From assembly GCF_000150275.1 (NCBI RefSeq), contig NW_002060945.1:1101190-1165189 (forward strand): DNA of 64,000 nt. The letters run 5' to 3'. The position numbers and the translations under genes are program-made. Each line of letters opens with the position of its first letter. Positions within the stretch are counted from its first letter, which is position 1. The stretch is from Trichoplax adhaerens (lineage: Eukaryota; Placozoa; Uniplacotomia; Trichoplacea; Trichoplacidae). Below are positions 13,561 to 25,517 of this stretch, piece after piece. Under the pieces are notes generated by a model. The model was given only the letters and a program-made list of their open reading frames with translations. It searched no databases and was not told the origin of the DNA.

Positions 13561-14650
13561 TCCTTTTATCTACTGCCTATTGTTACTTAGTACACTACAT
13601 TATAAAAATTTAGTTCAAATATTGTAGAATATTGATTTTATTTAACAGTATTTGCCATCTCTGTTGGCCGCGCTAGAGTTGTAGCGCGTCAATAGTAGAC
13701 AAGCAACCATGATGTAGGTAAAAATTGGCATCTTGAATGAATAGAAGGCTTAATTGAAATTGTTACTATTCTGAATTTTTTAAACGAACAGAAGATACTC
13801 TGCTATTCTTCTTTAAATTCACTTATATTTTTGTGCTGCATTGAATGATGCATAATGTTCATTTAAGTTGGCATACTCCATCCTGATAACTTTTGATGGC
13901 TGCGACTTTTCTGTTAGCCCAATTAATTAACCCGCTTTTGTTAAATCAACTACCACTAAAAGAATATTATGCTTGCAACATAGGTAATGTATCTAAATAA
14001 GTTTAACGATAACAACTACGGAATAAACTCAGTAATCGATTCCTCTGCTCCAGTATGTTGAAGTATTGAAGAAAATGTGTTGATAAATTTGATATTTAGA
14101 GAGAACGGTTATAGTTGTCTTACATCTCAGTTTTTGAGTTACTGTAGATCCATTTTTATCCTCATACAAGAACTGTAAATAAATTGCTTTTAATTATTCT
14201 TGATTAAAACAAGTGGATTAAAGGAAAGAATTAAAATAAGTTGCCTACAATACAAGATCGTAGAAAAATTTTGATTTCCTTACTCTCTCTTTACCTCTAT
14301 TCCTTTTCTTTTACTTTATTGTTAGTGATGATTAAAATGCGATTGAATAAATCATGGAAGTGAAGCTTTAGTTCAATTTAAATCTAATAAGGTACATGAT
14401 CATATCGTCTACAAATTATTTCTTGTATGATAATGGCAAATTTTGGTGATAAGCTATCATACGAGCATTAACACATAGTGGATATGGACTTTAACTACGG
14501 TATCATTACTGCTCATGGAATAGTCATTGTCTTTAATTACAAGGACAGCTACCATATTGTAAATTTTATAGTATCTACTGAAAATATTCTTAAGACTATA
14601 TTATAGTTAAAATAGTGGAGAAAGCGTTGAAATCATCTATTTCTATAAGA

Positions 14651-14764
14651 ATGGCGTCTGAGCAGTTTAATAAAGCTCAAGAATATAGAAGCGATTTATT
14701 GTTGGCAATGGATAATCAGATTGGTCAGGTAGGTCAGTACAGTAATGAGGATGAATATGAATAA
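14651..14764 (+). CDS. Possible small ORF or first exon, 37 codons, unknown
   Basis: The frame opens with AAGAATGGCG, a strong start context. It encodes 37 residues beginning MASEQFNKAQEY and ending in an acidic tail NEDEYE before TAA at 14762-14764. A GTAGGT donor-like site after residue 26 could instead make it a first exon. The composition is charged and unlike the low-complexity translations of the surrounding AT-rich DNA. No family is recognised, and no second exon was identified. Confidence 0.25.
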   Translation: MASEQFNKAQEYRSDLLLAMDNQIGQVGQYSNEDEYE

Positions 14765-14849
14765 GGTTGCAGCTTTGATATAGAGTAGGATAGGAAAAGT
14801 ACCGATATCAATCTAAATGAGATCTACAATAATTGCTTATCCAAACAAA

Positions 14850-15310
14850 ACGTTTTCTTGCTCATTCCATCCATTCATTTTCCTTTTGCATATTATCTCA
14901 ATAACATCAAAGTATTTATAACTAAATACAGCAAGAAAAAGTTAACTATAGATGATAGATTCAATAAATCTGAACGGCAATTCTGCTACATGTAATTTAA
15001 GCAAAAAAAATTTGACTCAGTCTATCCATGCATTTTCTTTTGCATACGATCGCGATAATACGAATGTACTTATAAGTAACTAAATACGAGGATATAAAGT
15101 TAATTGCAGATGATAGATTCAGTAAATCTGAAGAGCAATTTCTATTGCAAGCAAGCAGTTCAAGCAAAAGGTTTACTCACTCATTTTATCTATCCAATTT
15201 TTGTTTTGCATATGATCGCGATACTATAAATATATTTATAAATGGCTAAATAAAGTTAAAAAAAAGTCGATCACAGACGGTAGTCTTAGTACATCTGAAA
15301 AACTATTTTA
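14850..15310. repeat. Three-copy tandem repeat, period about 154-166 bp
   Basis: Each copy contains a (C/T)ATCCA run, a TTTTGCATA core (about 14885, 15039 and 15205), ATnnTATTTATAAnTnnCTAAATA, and a block ending TnAnTAAATCTGAAnnnCAA. Copies 2 and 3 share TTGCATAnGATCGCGATA. No coding content is apparent. Confidence 0.8.
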
Positions 15311-17641
15311 TTAAATTAATCGGTTAGATAGAACGAAAAAGTAAACCATCTCTGTTTGGTTTATTTAGTAGAAGGTTTTGTAAGATTATTTATATCATAA
15401 ACCCGATTTGATGACAATTTGGTAGGTTAATAGCTGTACTTTGTCAGACTCTTCCTTCTACAGAAAAGATAGATAATTGTTGCAATTTTCCTTTCTTTCC
15501 TATCCAATAATTATAATAACACACGTTTTCAGTCAGCGTTAGAACTTAACCACACCTGCCTTAACCCAGTATGACTAGATAGAAGAGTATAATAGCTATT
15601 GAAAGTAGAATTCTCATTTGCATTATTTTTACATCAATATAAGAAATAGTGCAGACAATGTTATTGATGTTATTATCCTATACAGCTATTGATAAGGTGT
15701 TAGAGCATTTGAATAGGAAGCAACGTGGTTATAATCCATAGGAAAATAAAATCGTAGGAAACGAGTGGTTGATTATTTTTGCAATGGTGCAACATTAAAA
15801 ATGATTCAAGTCCTTTTATCAAAGCTCTTTATGCCTTGCGTATAGTAGACAGTTTTATTTTTCTGCCTGTTTATCCATCACTTTTGCGGGTATTGAATTC
15901 TTAATCATTTCTATTTTTGTAGACAAGCTATGAAATCAGGTAAAGGCCTAAAATGAACCTTTGAGATGGAAATTTTCTACTGCAGACATGTTTACGAACT
16001 TGACTTATTGTTTTAGCGTTTACTATATTCCTTTTCCTTTTTTAAGAGACACAATAGGATAAAAGTCATTATCGTAATCTATCTGTTAACGATCATCTTT
16101 TTCTCTCACTAGCTTATCATGAGCTGTATCATTAATCTGGAAATCGATCATTTGGCAATATTCTAATTCCAAGTTTCACTAGCGGCCTTATCGCGATTAA
16201 AATCTGTACACGATAATTTCGCTTTACATTTTTATCAGCTGTGTTGTCTTGTGCGCTATTTCTAGCTAGCCAACCATTCTAAGCTTGCAATGTATCCATT
16301 GGGCACCTTTAAAGTATACCGTTATTATTTATAAACTATCCTGTAGTGGTGTAATAACACCTATATTTATTATAATGTAGAAAAGGATTAATTCAGTCGC
16401 TTTCCATGTTTTGTTACAGCTGAAGGAATGCAATTGTTTTCTCGCTATTGAAGACATCGTTTTAGGTTATTTATGCGATGTTTACATTATTAATCGATCC
16501 ATCTTCAGCATAGCTACATTACAACGTTGGACTAGTTGGAAATGGTTTCGTTTTATATTAATGTTAAGATTCTTGATAGGTCGATGTACAGTAGATAGAG
16601 GAATGGAGGGGGAACAAGAAAGATTGACGATTTATTAAAACTCTTCTTTTTTCGTGTACTTAATAGAATGTTTCTTGTTATGCGCTATAGTCTAGACTAT
16701 ATATCTTAGGCTGTTATTGTTATTGCCATCATTACCGTAACTCTTATGATATTCTAATCCATTGTGTCTAATTCAATTTTATATCATATCTACTCTAGGA
16801 GTTGCGGTCATGATCACTAGTTTGATCATAGACGATTTAGACGATGTTGTTAAAGACTATTAACGATTACAAAAGAGTTAAAAGGAGGCAATTGTCTATG
16901 ATATTGATTTTTTTTTAACTCCTTTTAACCGTTGTATGGTCATATAATCAATCATTTTCAATCTTAAACTGAGTGATAATTAACTATAACGATACCTCTA
17001 CTTGAAGCTATTTGCTCTATGGATCAATCATGGATTAAAAGTAATACAAGAAGTTTCTTTCGCCATGATTATTCCTCAACGATTAAATAAGGGGACTGAA
17101 AAAAGGGGAACATGATTTCAATTGATTGCTATTAAATTATTGATCATGTCTGATAAGTACAATTATCATCTTTGAATTGGATAACGGTCGTGAATAGAAT
17201 GATCGATGAATCCGTTTAGTGTATTTAATTTAGGGTAATTTTGGAGTTGACAGCCTGAAGGGGTAATGAATATCTGCTAATTAGTACTTTAGGGTGGCAT
17301 TAATTCAATCTTGTCAACAACAGCTATATAACAGTGAATATTAATTAAATGTCGATTAATTAATCAAGTTCATACAACCAAGGGAACAATGACTTCGGAA
17401 TAGAGGAGTAATTAGTAATTACCCACCACAAATTCAAATCAAATACATTACAAGTTCATTGTCAATAAAGAATTGTGACCAGCGGCTGCATCATGCGACT
17501 ATGTTAGTTCGACAACAATATAAGTTATACTGTACTCGCACGATGTCGTGCTGTTTTTCTTATTGCGATATCCATAACAAATTCTAATTATCATGACAAC
17601 AGTAAGAGTTAAGCTTGAAGAATAATACTAAGAAAAAGTTG

Positions 17642-17680
17642 TATAAATAGTTGGAAGATAGTAGCAAATCGTCAGTCTCT
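17642..17680 (+). promoter_or_regulatory. TATA plus initiator core promoter of phosphatase gene 3
   Basis: TATAAATAG at 17642-17650 is followed 32 bp later by an initiator-like TCAGTC (17672-17677, A at 17674). This is the expected TATA-to-start spacing and leaves a 5' UTR of about 34 nt before the ATG at 17708. Confidence 0.55.
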
Positions 17681-17707
17681 CCATCTCCAATTTATGCTTG
17701 CCGAATT

Positions 17708-20700
17708 ATGGTCATGTCAACAATGTCGATGGCTCATTTCCTCCTCATTTTAGCATCCCTTTCTTGGGTTTCGTCACAGCGTAAGCTCTTTTTCTTAGCA
17801 ATATCACCTTATTCCCAACCCACGAATCATTCATCTTGACTATTCTACCAGTCAATGACATTTTTTAATCCTTTTTAGATAAATGCAACATTTACTAATC
17901 TATTAATGCTATACCTACGTTAACTGTTTAGGCTATAGTGATACGATGAAAGCCATAGTATGAGATAGAGATGGAATAGTAGGGATTTAAACTTGCTATC
18001 AATTATGATTTAATGCATGGAATGGGGTCAAGACTAGTATACGCCTGGAATGGCATATAATTCTATTTTTTTCATTGCAAGAAATAACTTTCCAAAGCTA
18101 CATCCCTTTTCAAGCATTGAATTTAATAGGAGATCGGCCGAATAGTTATTTTTGTTAATTCTATTCCTATAGCAGGATATTATAACTAAATATATTTAAG
18201 ATACATTTCTAAGTGAAATGATGATAAAAGTTCTATACACAGTAAGGTATTCTAATTTGTTTTTCTCTTAAAATGAGTCAATTACATTCCTACCGGTCAA
18301 GGTTTTCTAGTCAACATTTGCCAGCGTTTACTTTTTAATGGGCATGGAAAGGCTTTCATGAAGTACACGCAGTAATTATTCTCCCTTCTTCTTCTCTATT
18401 ATCGCACTTAGTACCGCAGCATTTTCTTTAAAGCTTTTAATCATGAATTGTTGACAGAAATACTCTTCTGCACTATGATAGAAATTCCTTTTTTCTTTCT
18501 TTCTTTCCTAATGTTCGCTATCATGTATCAAGTTTGCTTTCGTATAGCACATAAAATAATTTTCATTATGTAGGTGATAGCACCAGCGATAGACTAACGA
18601 AAGTTGTATTTCTCTATGCCTACCATAACTAGTTACCTCGCCACAGATTAATAGCCAGTGGTACAAAGATGGCGAGAATGTCCTGAAGCAAAAACTCAAT
18701 GCCAAAAATATTGAAAAAACTGGCAAGAATGCCATTTTATTCATTGGAGATGGAATGAGTATTCCAACTGAGGTATGTGCGCGTATATTTCAAGGCCAAA
18801 AGAGAGGCCAGACAGGCGAAGAAAACAATTTAAGTTGGCAACTCTTTCCTAATGTTGGTTTATCTAAAACTTATAGCGTGGATTTTCAGGTAATTTTTTT
18901 AAATTGTATTAGCCCAAATAGAATTGAGTAAACAAGTTAAAAGGGAAGTTGTATTTCTACCAATAATTCTATCAATAACTTTGCTACTAGCATTGATATT
19001 TGGTACTTATTGAATACTATAGCATTGAGTAGAAAAAGTAACGAATTTAAAACTCGATCATAGAACGGGAATAAATAATGTCTATCTAAATAGTAGCAGT
19101 TTTTCTACCAACACAAGGGGTGGTAGAGAAATCAGTTATGGAGTTAATATTTCAAGTAGCTGGTGATTTCCCATTAGGCTAGCTGTGATTTCAAGGGGAA
19201 TATAAATGATGACGATTATTAAGATGACATTGGTAATGGCTTAATAGCGGAAAGTAATCGTTTCTATTGCATAACAATCGAATGCATTGATGTTAGATTT
19301 GATTAGATTACGATTCTTTCTTGACCTCTATTGAGAAATAGAATTTATATTAGAATCTGGGTCGAAGAAAGAAGGGTAGAGTCTATTGGTAATCGTATTT
19401 AAAAACAATTAACAATCCTAGTGATGCTCAAGATAATCCTGTTATGCAGCTACAACTATCGTTAAGTTAGTTAATTGACAGTCGATAACAGTTTTGCGAA
19501 TCAAATCGGCCATTAGCGAACATTGTTATAATCGTTTACCACCTGTATTTGTTCAATAAAGCATAATTTGAATTCCATACTACCCTAATCAGCTGATTAG
19601 AATTTTACTCTTTCACGCCCAAATTGACATATATCTTCTTTCATATCCCTTATCGTACACCATCTTTGAGCAAGACTAAGATAGATCTATCATTCCCTAC
19701 GCCATGTCATTTTACTACACCTTTAGATCGGATTTTTCATCCATACGTTATATAAAAATGACAACAGCAATTGCTGATATGAGGGCTTACTCGCAATCAT
19801 AGTTACTCCTTCCATGAATAATTGGATGAAGGAGAGACCTTTGCTTTGTTAGTCTGCCTAACCTTTCTTGTAAACATGTGTGTACTACATTATCATCAGA
19901 CGATAGGTTAAAGCGGAGGATCATATCTTAACTATTGATTGTTTTTTGGAACAATTCATGTATTATTCTTATTCTAATGAATCACTAACATAGAATGCCT
20001 TAACTATGGGAGTAATGTCCTAATTTACACAATTTACACAAGCTTGCACGCGTTACGATTACGTCAAGGTTAGGGTTAGAGTTAGATAATTAATTAAGAA
20101 AAAAAATGGCAATCGTTTCTCATTTCATTGACTTGAAGTCGAGGTGGTGGATCAGTTAAAAATGCAGTTGGATAAATTCAATTTCAGGTGATATCTTCTA
20201 GACAGTGCTAGCATGAGTAACATTTCTTCTCGAATAAAGTATCTTGTTTAGTGATGAGCTATTTATTGAGATTACAGTAATCGATTTACTTATTTAGCAC
20301 AATAAAGTTTTACATTTGTTACGAGGACTTTTTTGACGGTGTGGCCATTATTTACAATAGCTACCACTCCGACTTTGGCGATGTGATAGATTGGGCAGAG
20401 AGTAGTAGAAGAGAAAATGATCGGCTAAGATATTCGCTACGTGTAGTTCTTTATTATAGCTTAAATCAAGAAAGTGTATGCGAGAATGTGCTTCCATCTA
20501 CTATTTTATATAACATCTACTACATTACTTACCAAAGCATGATAACATGAAATGTGCTAACGTCATGATGTCTAAGGTTTACACGTATACTTTTTACTGA
20601 GATAACATGGTATAGGCAGATGATATCTGTCTAATACTAGGATAGGTGAAGTAGCCGGATTATGGGCACAATAAGTGAATTAAAATTTAGCTAGTAGGTG

Positions 20701-23700
20701 CTAATACGGTTGATAGATAAAAAAGGAGTAATGAAGTTGTTGAACACTTGAATAGTTGTTGTTCCCATCATTATTCTCAAGAATATGGCTACATACCTTG
20801 GATTTAATTTGTGAAAATATAAAAGGCGTAGTCGTATAATTAATGACTTTGCTCTTATTGGAAAGAATTTATAACTGGATGCTAGCAGTAGCGATCATTG
20901 TGCTCATTCCTTGATACTTTTGATGCATTTTGAATGAGCGATATTAAAAATTTTTTACTAGCCGTTATTTTAATAGCAGACGTTAACACAATAGGAATAT
21001 TAGAAGAAAATAACGTTTAAAATGAGTAATTTTGGGTATCGGTAGTTTTCTTTTGATCGCTTTAAATAGTTGCTCAAAATTTTAATTATAATAATTATTC
21101 TACAGAAAAGTATTTTATGCCAGGTGTTGCTGTAACGATAGTCGTTGTTCTTCTTACAGACGCTATCTAATTAATAAATTATAACTTTTAGTAAATCAAC
21201 GTCTAATTTATTAATAGTCAAATTCAGTGCCGGTATGCAACTCTATTCTTACGCTTTTATGAGACAATATCTCTGGTTATCATCTCGTAGACTGTGATAA
21301 ATTCTTTGTAAAAAGTTACTCTTCACATTTCTCTTCATGATAGCCATTGCTGGAGGATATATAAAGAGTATGAACAGTTACAGGTGTATTATTGCGATAT
21401 TTTGGAGAATTCTACTTTTGATTTCTTCAATAGCTAGTATGAGATCCTTCTTAGATTAAAGTCTTGATAGCAAATCCGTTTTATGTATTATGGCTCCAAA
21501 TTTTGAAATTAGATGAAATTGTCATTTCATACTTTTCCCAGAGGATTGAAATATCCTTGAATAGATAGCGTAAACTCGATCCTAATTACTTCTATTCAAA
21601 TTTGCTTAAGGCTGGTGCAAGCTACCTTTTTATATCCCAGATATATATTGGGCTAATTAGTCTATACTCCTATATATCGAGATATATTGTGATAGAAAAT
21701 AGTTATTCTTGTACTTTGTGTGTCGATGTAACTTGAAATCATGCTATACGAAGTGAAAAGTTGCGTAAACGTAACTCCATAAATTGCACTATTTTTTACG
21801 CAAATTTGCGTAAGCGATTGCTGTAGGCTGGTATTTTATAATACTACACAGATTTTTGAATAATTTCTGCATGTAAACAGTAAATTCTAACCTAATTACT
21901 CTATTTCAAATGTTTTATACAACAAAAGAGGCGTTTATATCTTATTACATACTTTAAATGCGGCAGCATCACATAACAATTTCGTGTGTTGTGTGCACAG
22001 ATCGCATGTAAGGAATCCTTATAATTAGAGCTCTTCTGTAAAATAAGGCATTTCAATTACTAAAAAATGACTTGTTGAACGATATTATGATCCTAATTAG
22101 TATAATATTGAATTATATCTATAACGAATACGTTATATTACGGCTTTGACGGCTTAAATCACTTTGAATGATTTACTAATTAAAGGAAATATTGCTGTAT
22201 CGGAGACAGTATTTGCCATTTGCCCTATCATTTTTGAAAATAATTCTGATTTGGATCGCTAATTTCTACAGTCTATCGAACTTACTACTCCAGAATGGGT
22301 TCTGTCTGAAGTTTCAGTATATATGGCATGACTTGTAACTGTACTAAATTGTTTTCTTGCATCATAATGCTTTAATTTTTGTAATTTTTAATAGGTACCT
22401 GACTCAGCTGCTACTGCTACAGCGTTTTTAAGTGGTGTTAAAACAAATGATGGTGTTCTTGGCTTAAATCAGAATGGTATTAAAGGCCAATGCGCATCGG
22501 AAAAAAATAATCATGTCAATTCGTTAGTTGCTATAGCTGAAGAGCTCGGTATGTCGACTGGAATTATTACCACTGCTCGAGTAACTCATGCAACACCTGG
22601 TGCTGCTTATTCACATTGCGCTAGTCGTAATTGGGAAGCCAACGTAAGTTTATGGTATATCTCCAATTATCGCTAACCACTGTTTACCATACTGTAGGTC
22701 GGATTAATGAAAAGACTTTACAGCTCATGGTGTTCTTTTTCTCTTGATACTTACACTTGTATACTTATATACAGTAGGAATATTTAATCTTGATATAAAA
22801 ATGAATAAAATACCGATCTGCATATAAGGATATTTAACGTACACACATTGCGATTTTCTTATATTTAACATGTTGTCATTATAATTTTTTTCAAACTTTT
22901 TCTAGATTCCTTCAAGTCAAGCTGGTCTGGGCTGTAAGGATATTGCGACGCAATTACTTGATGCGTATAATATTGGCGATGGTTTTGAAGTGGTTATGGG
23001 TGGTGGAAGGTGTAATTTCCACTCTATTAACACTACCGATCCTGAATATACTACATTCAAAGGGTGTCGATTCGATGGAAAAGATTTAATACAAGAATGG
23101 AAGAATAAGAAATTATCCAATTCGGCTTATGTTTGGAACTTGACCGCATTCAACGCTATTGACCCTAACAAAACCGATCATCTTTTAGGCTTATTCGATC
23201 CTAGCCACATGAAATATGATGCTGATCGACTTACCGATAAAGCTGGTGAGCCATCCATTGCTCAAATGACTGAAAAAGCTATCCAAATTTTGCAAAGAAA
23301 TCCCAAAGGATACTTTCTTTTTGTCGAAGGTGGTCGTATTGATCATTCACACCATTCCGGAGTAGCTTATGGCGCTATTACTGATACAATTGCTATGGCT
23401 GATGCTGTTCAAAAAGCTGTCGCCATGACTAATCCACAAGAGACATTAATTGTAGTTACAGCTGACCATGGGCATACCTTAAGTATGAGCGGCTATCCGA
23501 AAAGGGGCAATCCTATTTTAGGTCTTGTTGATGGAGCGCCATCACTTGACGGCAAGCCATATACAACGATAAACTATGCTAATGGCCCTGGGGCTATAAA
23601 AGATGGCGAACTACGCCCTAATCTGACTGGAGTTGATGTTCAAGCTCGATTACATGAGCAACAGGCAATCTTCCCTATAATTTATGAAACTCATGATGGT

Positions 23701-23925
23701 GCTGATGTTGGTATTTATTCACAAGGGCCATTCGCTCATTTATTAACTGGTGTAGTCGAACAAAGTTACATATTTCACGCTATGAAGCATGCTCTATGCT
23801 TGGGTCCAAACTCCAATGTTCCTAATTGCCAACGATTTGTGACGCGTGGTAGTGCTGTTTCTTCTGTTGCTAGTAATATGTTATTGCTAGTTATCATGCT
23901 TTGCTTGGTGAAGTTCCTGCAGTAA
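17708..23925 (+). CDS. ALP: Alkaline phosphatase 3, complete (tandem copy 3)
   Basis: Cell-surface alkaline phosphatase of 532 aa. Exons: 17708-17780 (signal peptide with several in-frame Mets, core AHFLLILASLSWVSS, phase 1), 18633-18889, 22395-22643 and 22906-23925. Exon 2 is 257 nt, identical in length to the other two copies. Intron 2 is 3505 bp, and an extra phase 0 intron (22644-22905) after RNWEAN is absent from copies 1 and 2. Motifs: GDGMSIPTEV, VPDSAATATAF with the nucleophilic Ser, RVTHATP, SRNWEA, VMGGGR, VEGGRIDHSHHSG, TADHGHTLSMSG, and THDGADVGIYSQGPFAHL, then a hydrophobic C-terminal GPI-type tail. All metal-ligand positions remain. HGHHEG is replaced by HSHHSG, and the residues after GDGMS differ from the paralogues, so specificity or pH optimum may have shifted. 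Confidence 0.95.
21761..21813. promoter_or_regulatory. Cluster of bZIP-like half palindromes in intron 2 of gene 3
   Basis: TTGCGTAA at 21761-21768 is followed by the perfect 18 bp palindrome TTACGCAAATTTGCGTAA at 21796-21813. That palindrome is two inverted TTGCGTAA sites. The octamer resembles C/EBP and PAR-type bZIP targets. A regulatory function is inferred from sequence only. Confidence 0.35.
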
Positions 23926-25517
23926 TCAAGCTGAATTTCCTCCTAATTTACACGTACAATATGCCAACACCATTGAAATTTCAAGTTTAATAATTATTCA
24001 TAACCCTGTTATCTTCAGTCTTTTCTCATCTATTTCTGAGAGTAACATGTTAATAAATTTTAAATACTTTTACGATTAATCGATTTTTTATTAATGGCAA
24101 TAATCATGCATGACCCGGTCTCCTCAATTTTTCCCATTTATTTCAGACTATAGTGTGCTATTGAACTAGTTCATTGTTGATCTAATTTATGTCATGTTAA
24201 AGCTATTTAATAATCAATTACATAAACACTACTTAATGCAATATTTTCTTGACGTCAGCTGAAAAACTTGTACCTGTTAAGGCATGCTTCTAATAATTTA
24301 AACGTAGTAACCATAGTCTCTTCAAAGGCATTGTAACCCGGGTGCTACATTGTTATAATTAGTAGCGAAATATCATATGCACGATTATTTCGCCATGTAG
24401 TAACGTTATGTAAATGTTTAATTGTATAATTGTGTTATGGCTCTACCGTACGCACTAGTGTATTACTGATAACACGGATACGTAATGGAATGTACCGGAG
24501 ATACCAGGAAAACATACTATATACAAGACGTCGAGATTAGAAATAAAGCGCAGATTATACACGTGCATTCAAACGAAGTCTAAACGTGTTAACAGTATTA
24601 TATAGGTATTTTAGTTATAATTATGGTTACGATTTGAGATAATAAATGATTGAATGTTTGAATTGAAGGGGTTTAATTTGCGGGAACATCCTCAGGATTT
24701 TCTATAGTGCTTCGAGATTAAACCTATACAGTACTACCGGTTAGTTAAGGTACCTGTATAATTTCGATCATGATCCTTGTTATCGATAACTATTCTACAG
24801 GCATGTTCTACTTTGATAGATTTATTGTTTATAGACGCTTGGGAACCAGCTATTAAAGTTACAAGGCTACGGTGTTTGGCACTATGTACAGTACTTCCAA
24901 AATTAAATTTAACTTTCAACATTAACGGCATATGAGGTACTTAAACTGAAGTAGTTAAACAAATAAATCTCGAATCAAAAACCTACAGTAGTGCCCAAAT
25001 ACGAGGATTAAAAATTGCATTTATACCTTAGAGATAATTCAAACGTTCATGGAAATCAATTGTTGTAAAAATTTAATTTTCAAAATTACGAAGGTGAAAA
25101 ATTGATCTACATATTATGTTTTCATGATATAATCTCCGCCACCATTTTAAAAAAGTAGCTAACCACAGAATTACATCATAAACATATATTCAAAGATTTA
25201 TATGCATATTCCAATGGTAAATCAAATCAAGCTACGTAAGTAACAAAATATCACAGTATTAGATTAAATTCCTACAATGGCATCGTAACTTTTGCCGTTA
25301 ATATGTGTTATTCCAAGAGCAATATTCACGAAATGCATCGCTTCTGTTACTCGCATTGACAACAATTTAGAAGATGTATAGACCTCAAGTTTGACTATAA
25401 CGTAAATATGCTATAAAAAGTATGATATTAACCTAAATCAGGATTATTGGGTGACTTTGTCTTTGTGTTGTCTAAACGAATTTTTCAAATGAAATATTAC
25501 AAGTTTAAGTATTCAAA
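23926..25517. other. Convergent intergenic region between phosphatase gene 3 and Arp3
   Basis: About 1.6 kb containing the 3' ends of two genes transcribed toward each other. No gene is seen. AATAAA at 24052-24057, 127 nt after the phosphatase stop, is a plausible poly(A) signal. The minus-strand frame 24734-24931 has no recognisable product. Confidence 0.65.

Larger units (their letters stand above)
11989..17641. other. Intergenic region between phosphatase genes 2 and 3
   Basis: About 5.6 kb. It contains an AATAAA at 12421, a degenerate repeat near 12985-13560, a three-copy tandem repeat at 14850-15310, one short ORF with a good start context at 14651, and an inverted repeat at 16878-16928 (10 bp arms TTAAAAGGAG/CTCCTTTTAA, 31 nt loop). 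The frames at 12960-13181 and 16411-16638 are judged chance open frames. No recognised gene. Confidence 0.6.

Noticed and set aside
16411-16638. 75-codon + strand frame
   Set aside because: Starts with a non-ATG codon, shows no family match or splice context, and is probably chance.
18508-18744. Minus-strand frame across exon 2 of phosphatase 3
   Set aside because: Antisense shadow of the real exon.
20069-20080. GGTTAGGGTTAG resembling telomere repeat
   Set aside because: Only two partial units inside an intron; no array.
20341-20550. 69-codon frame in intron 2 of phosphatase 3
   Set aside because: Non-ATG start, low-complexity Tyr/Ile/Ser end, and no partner exon.
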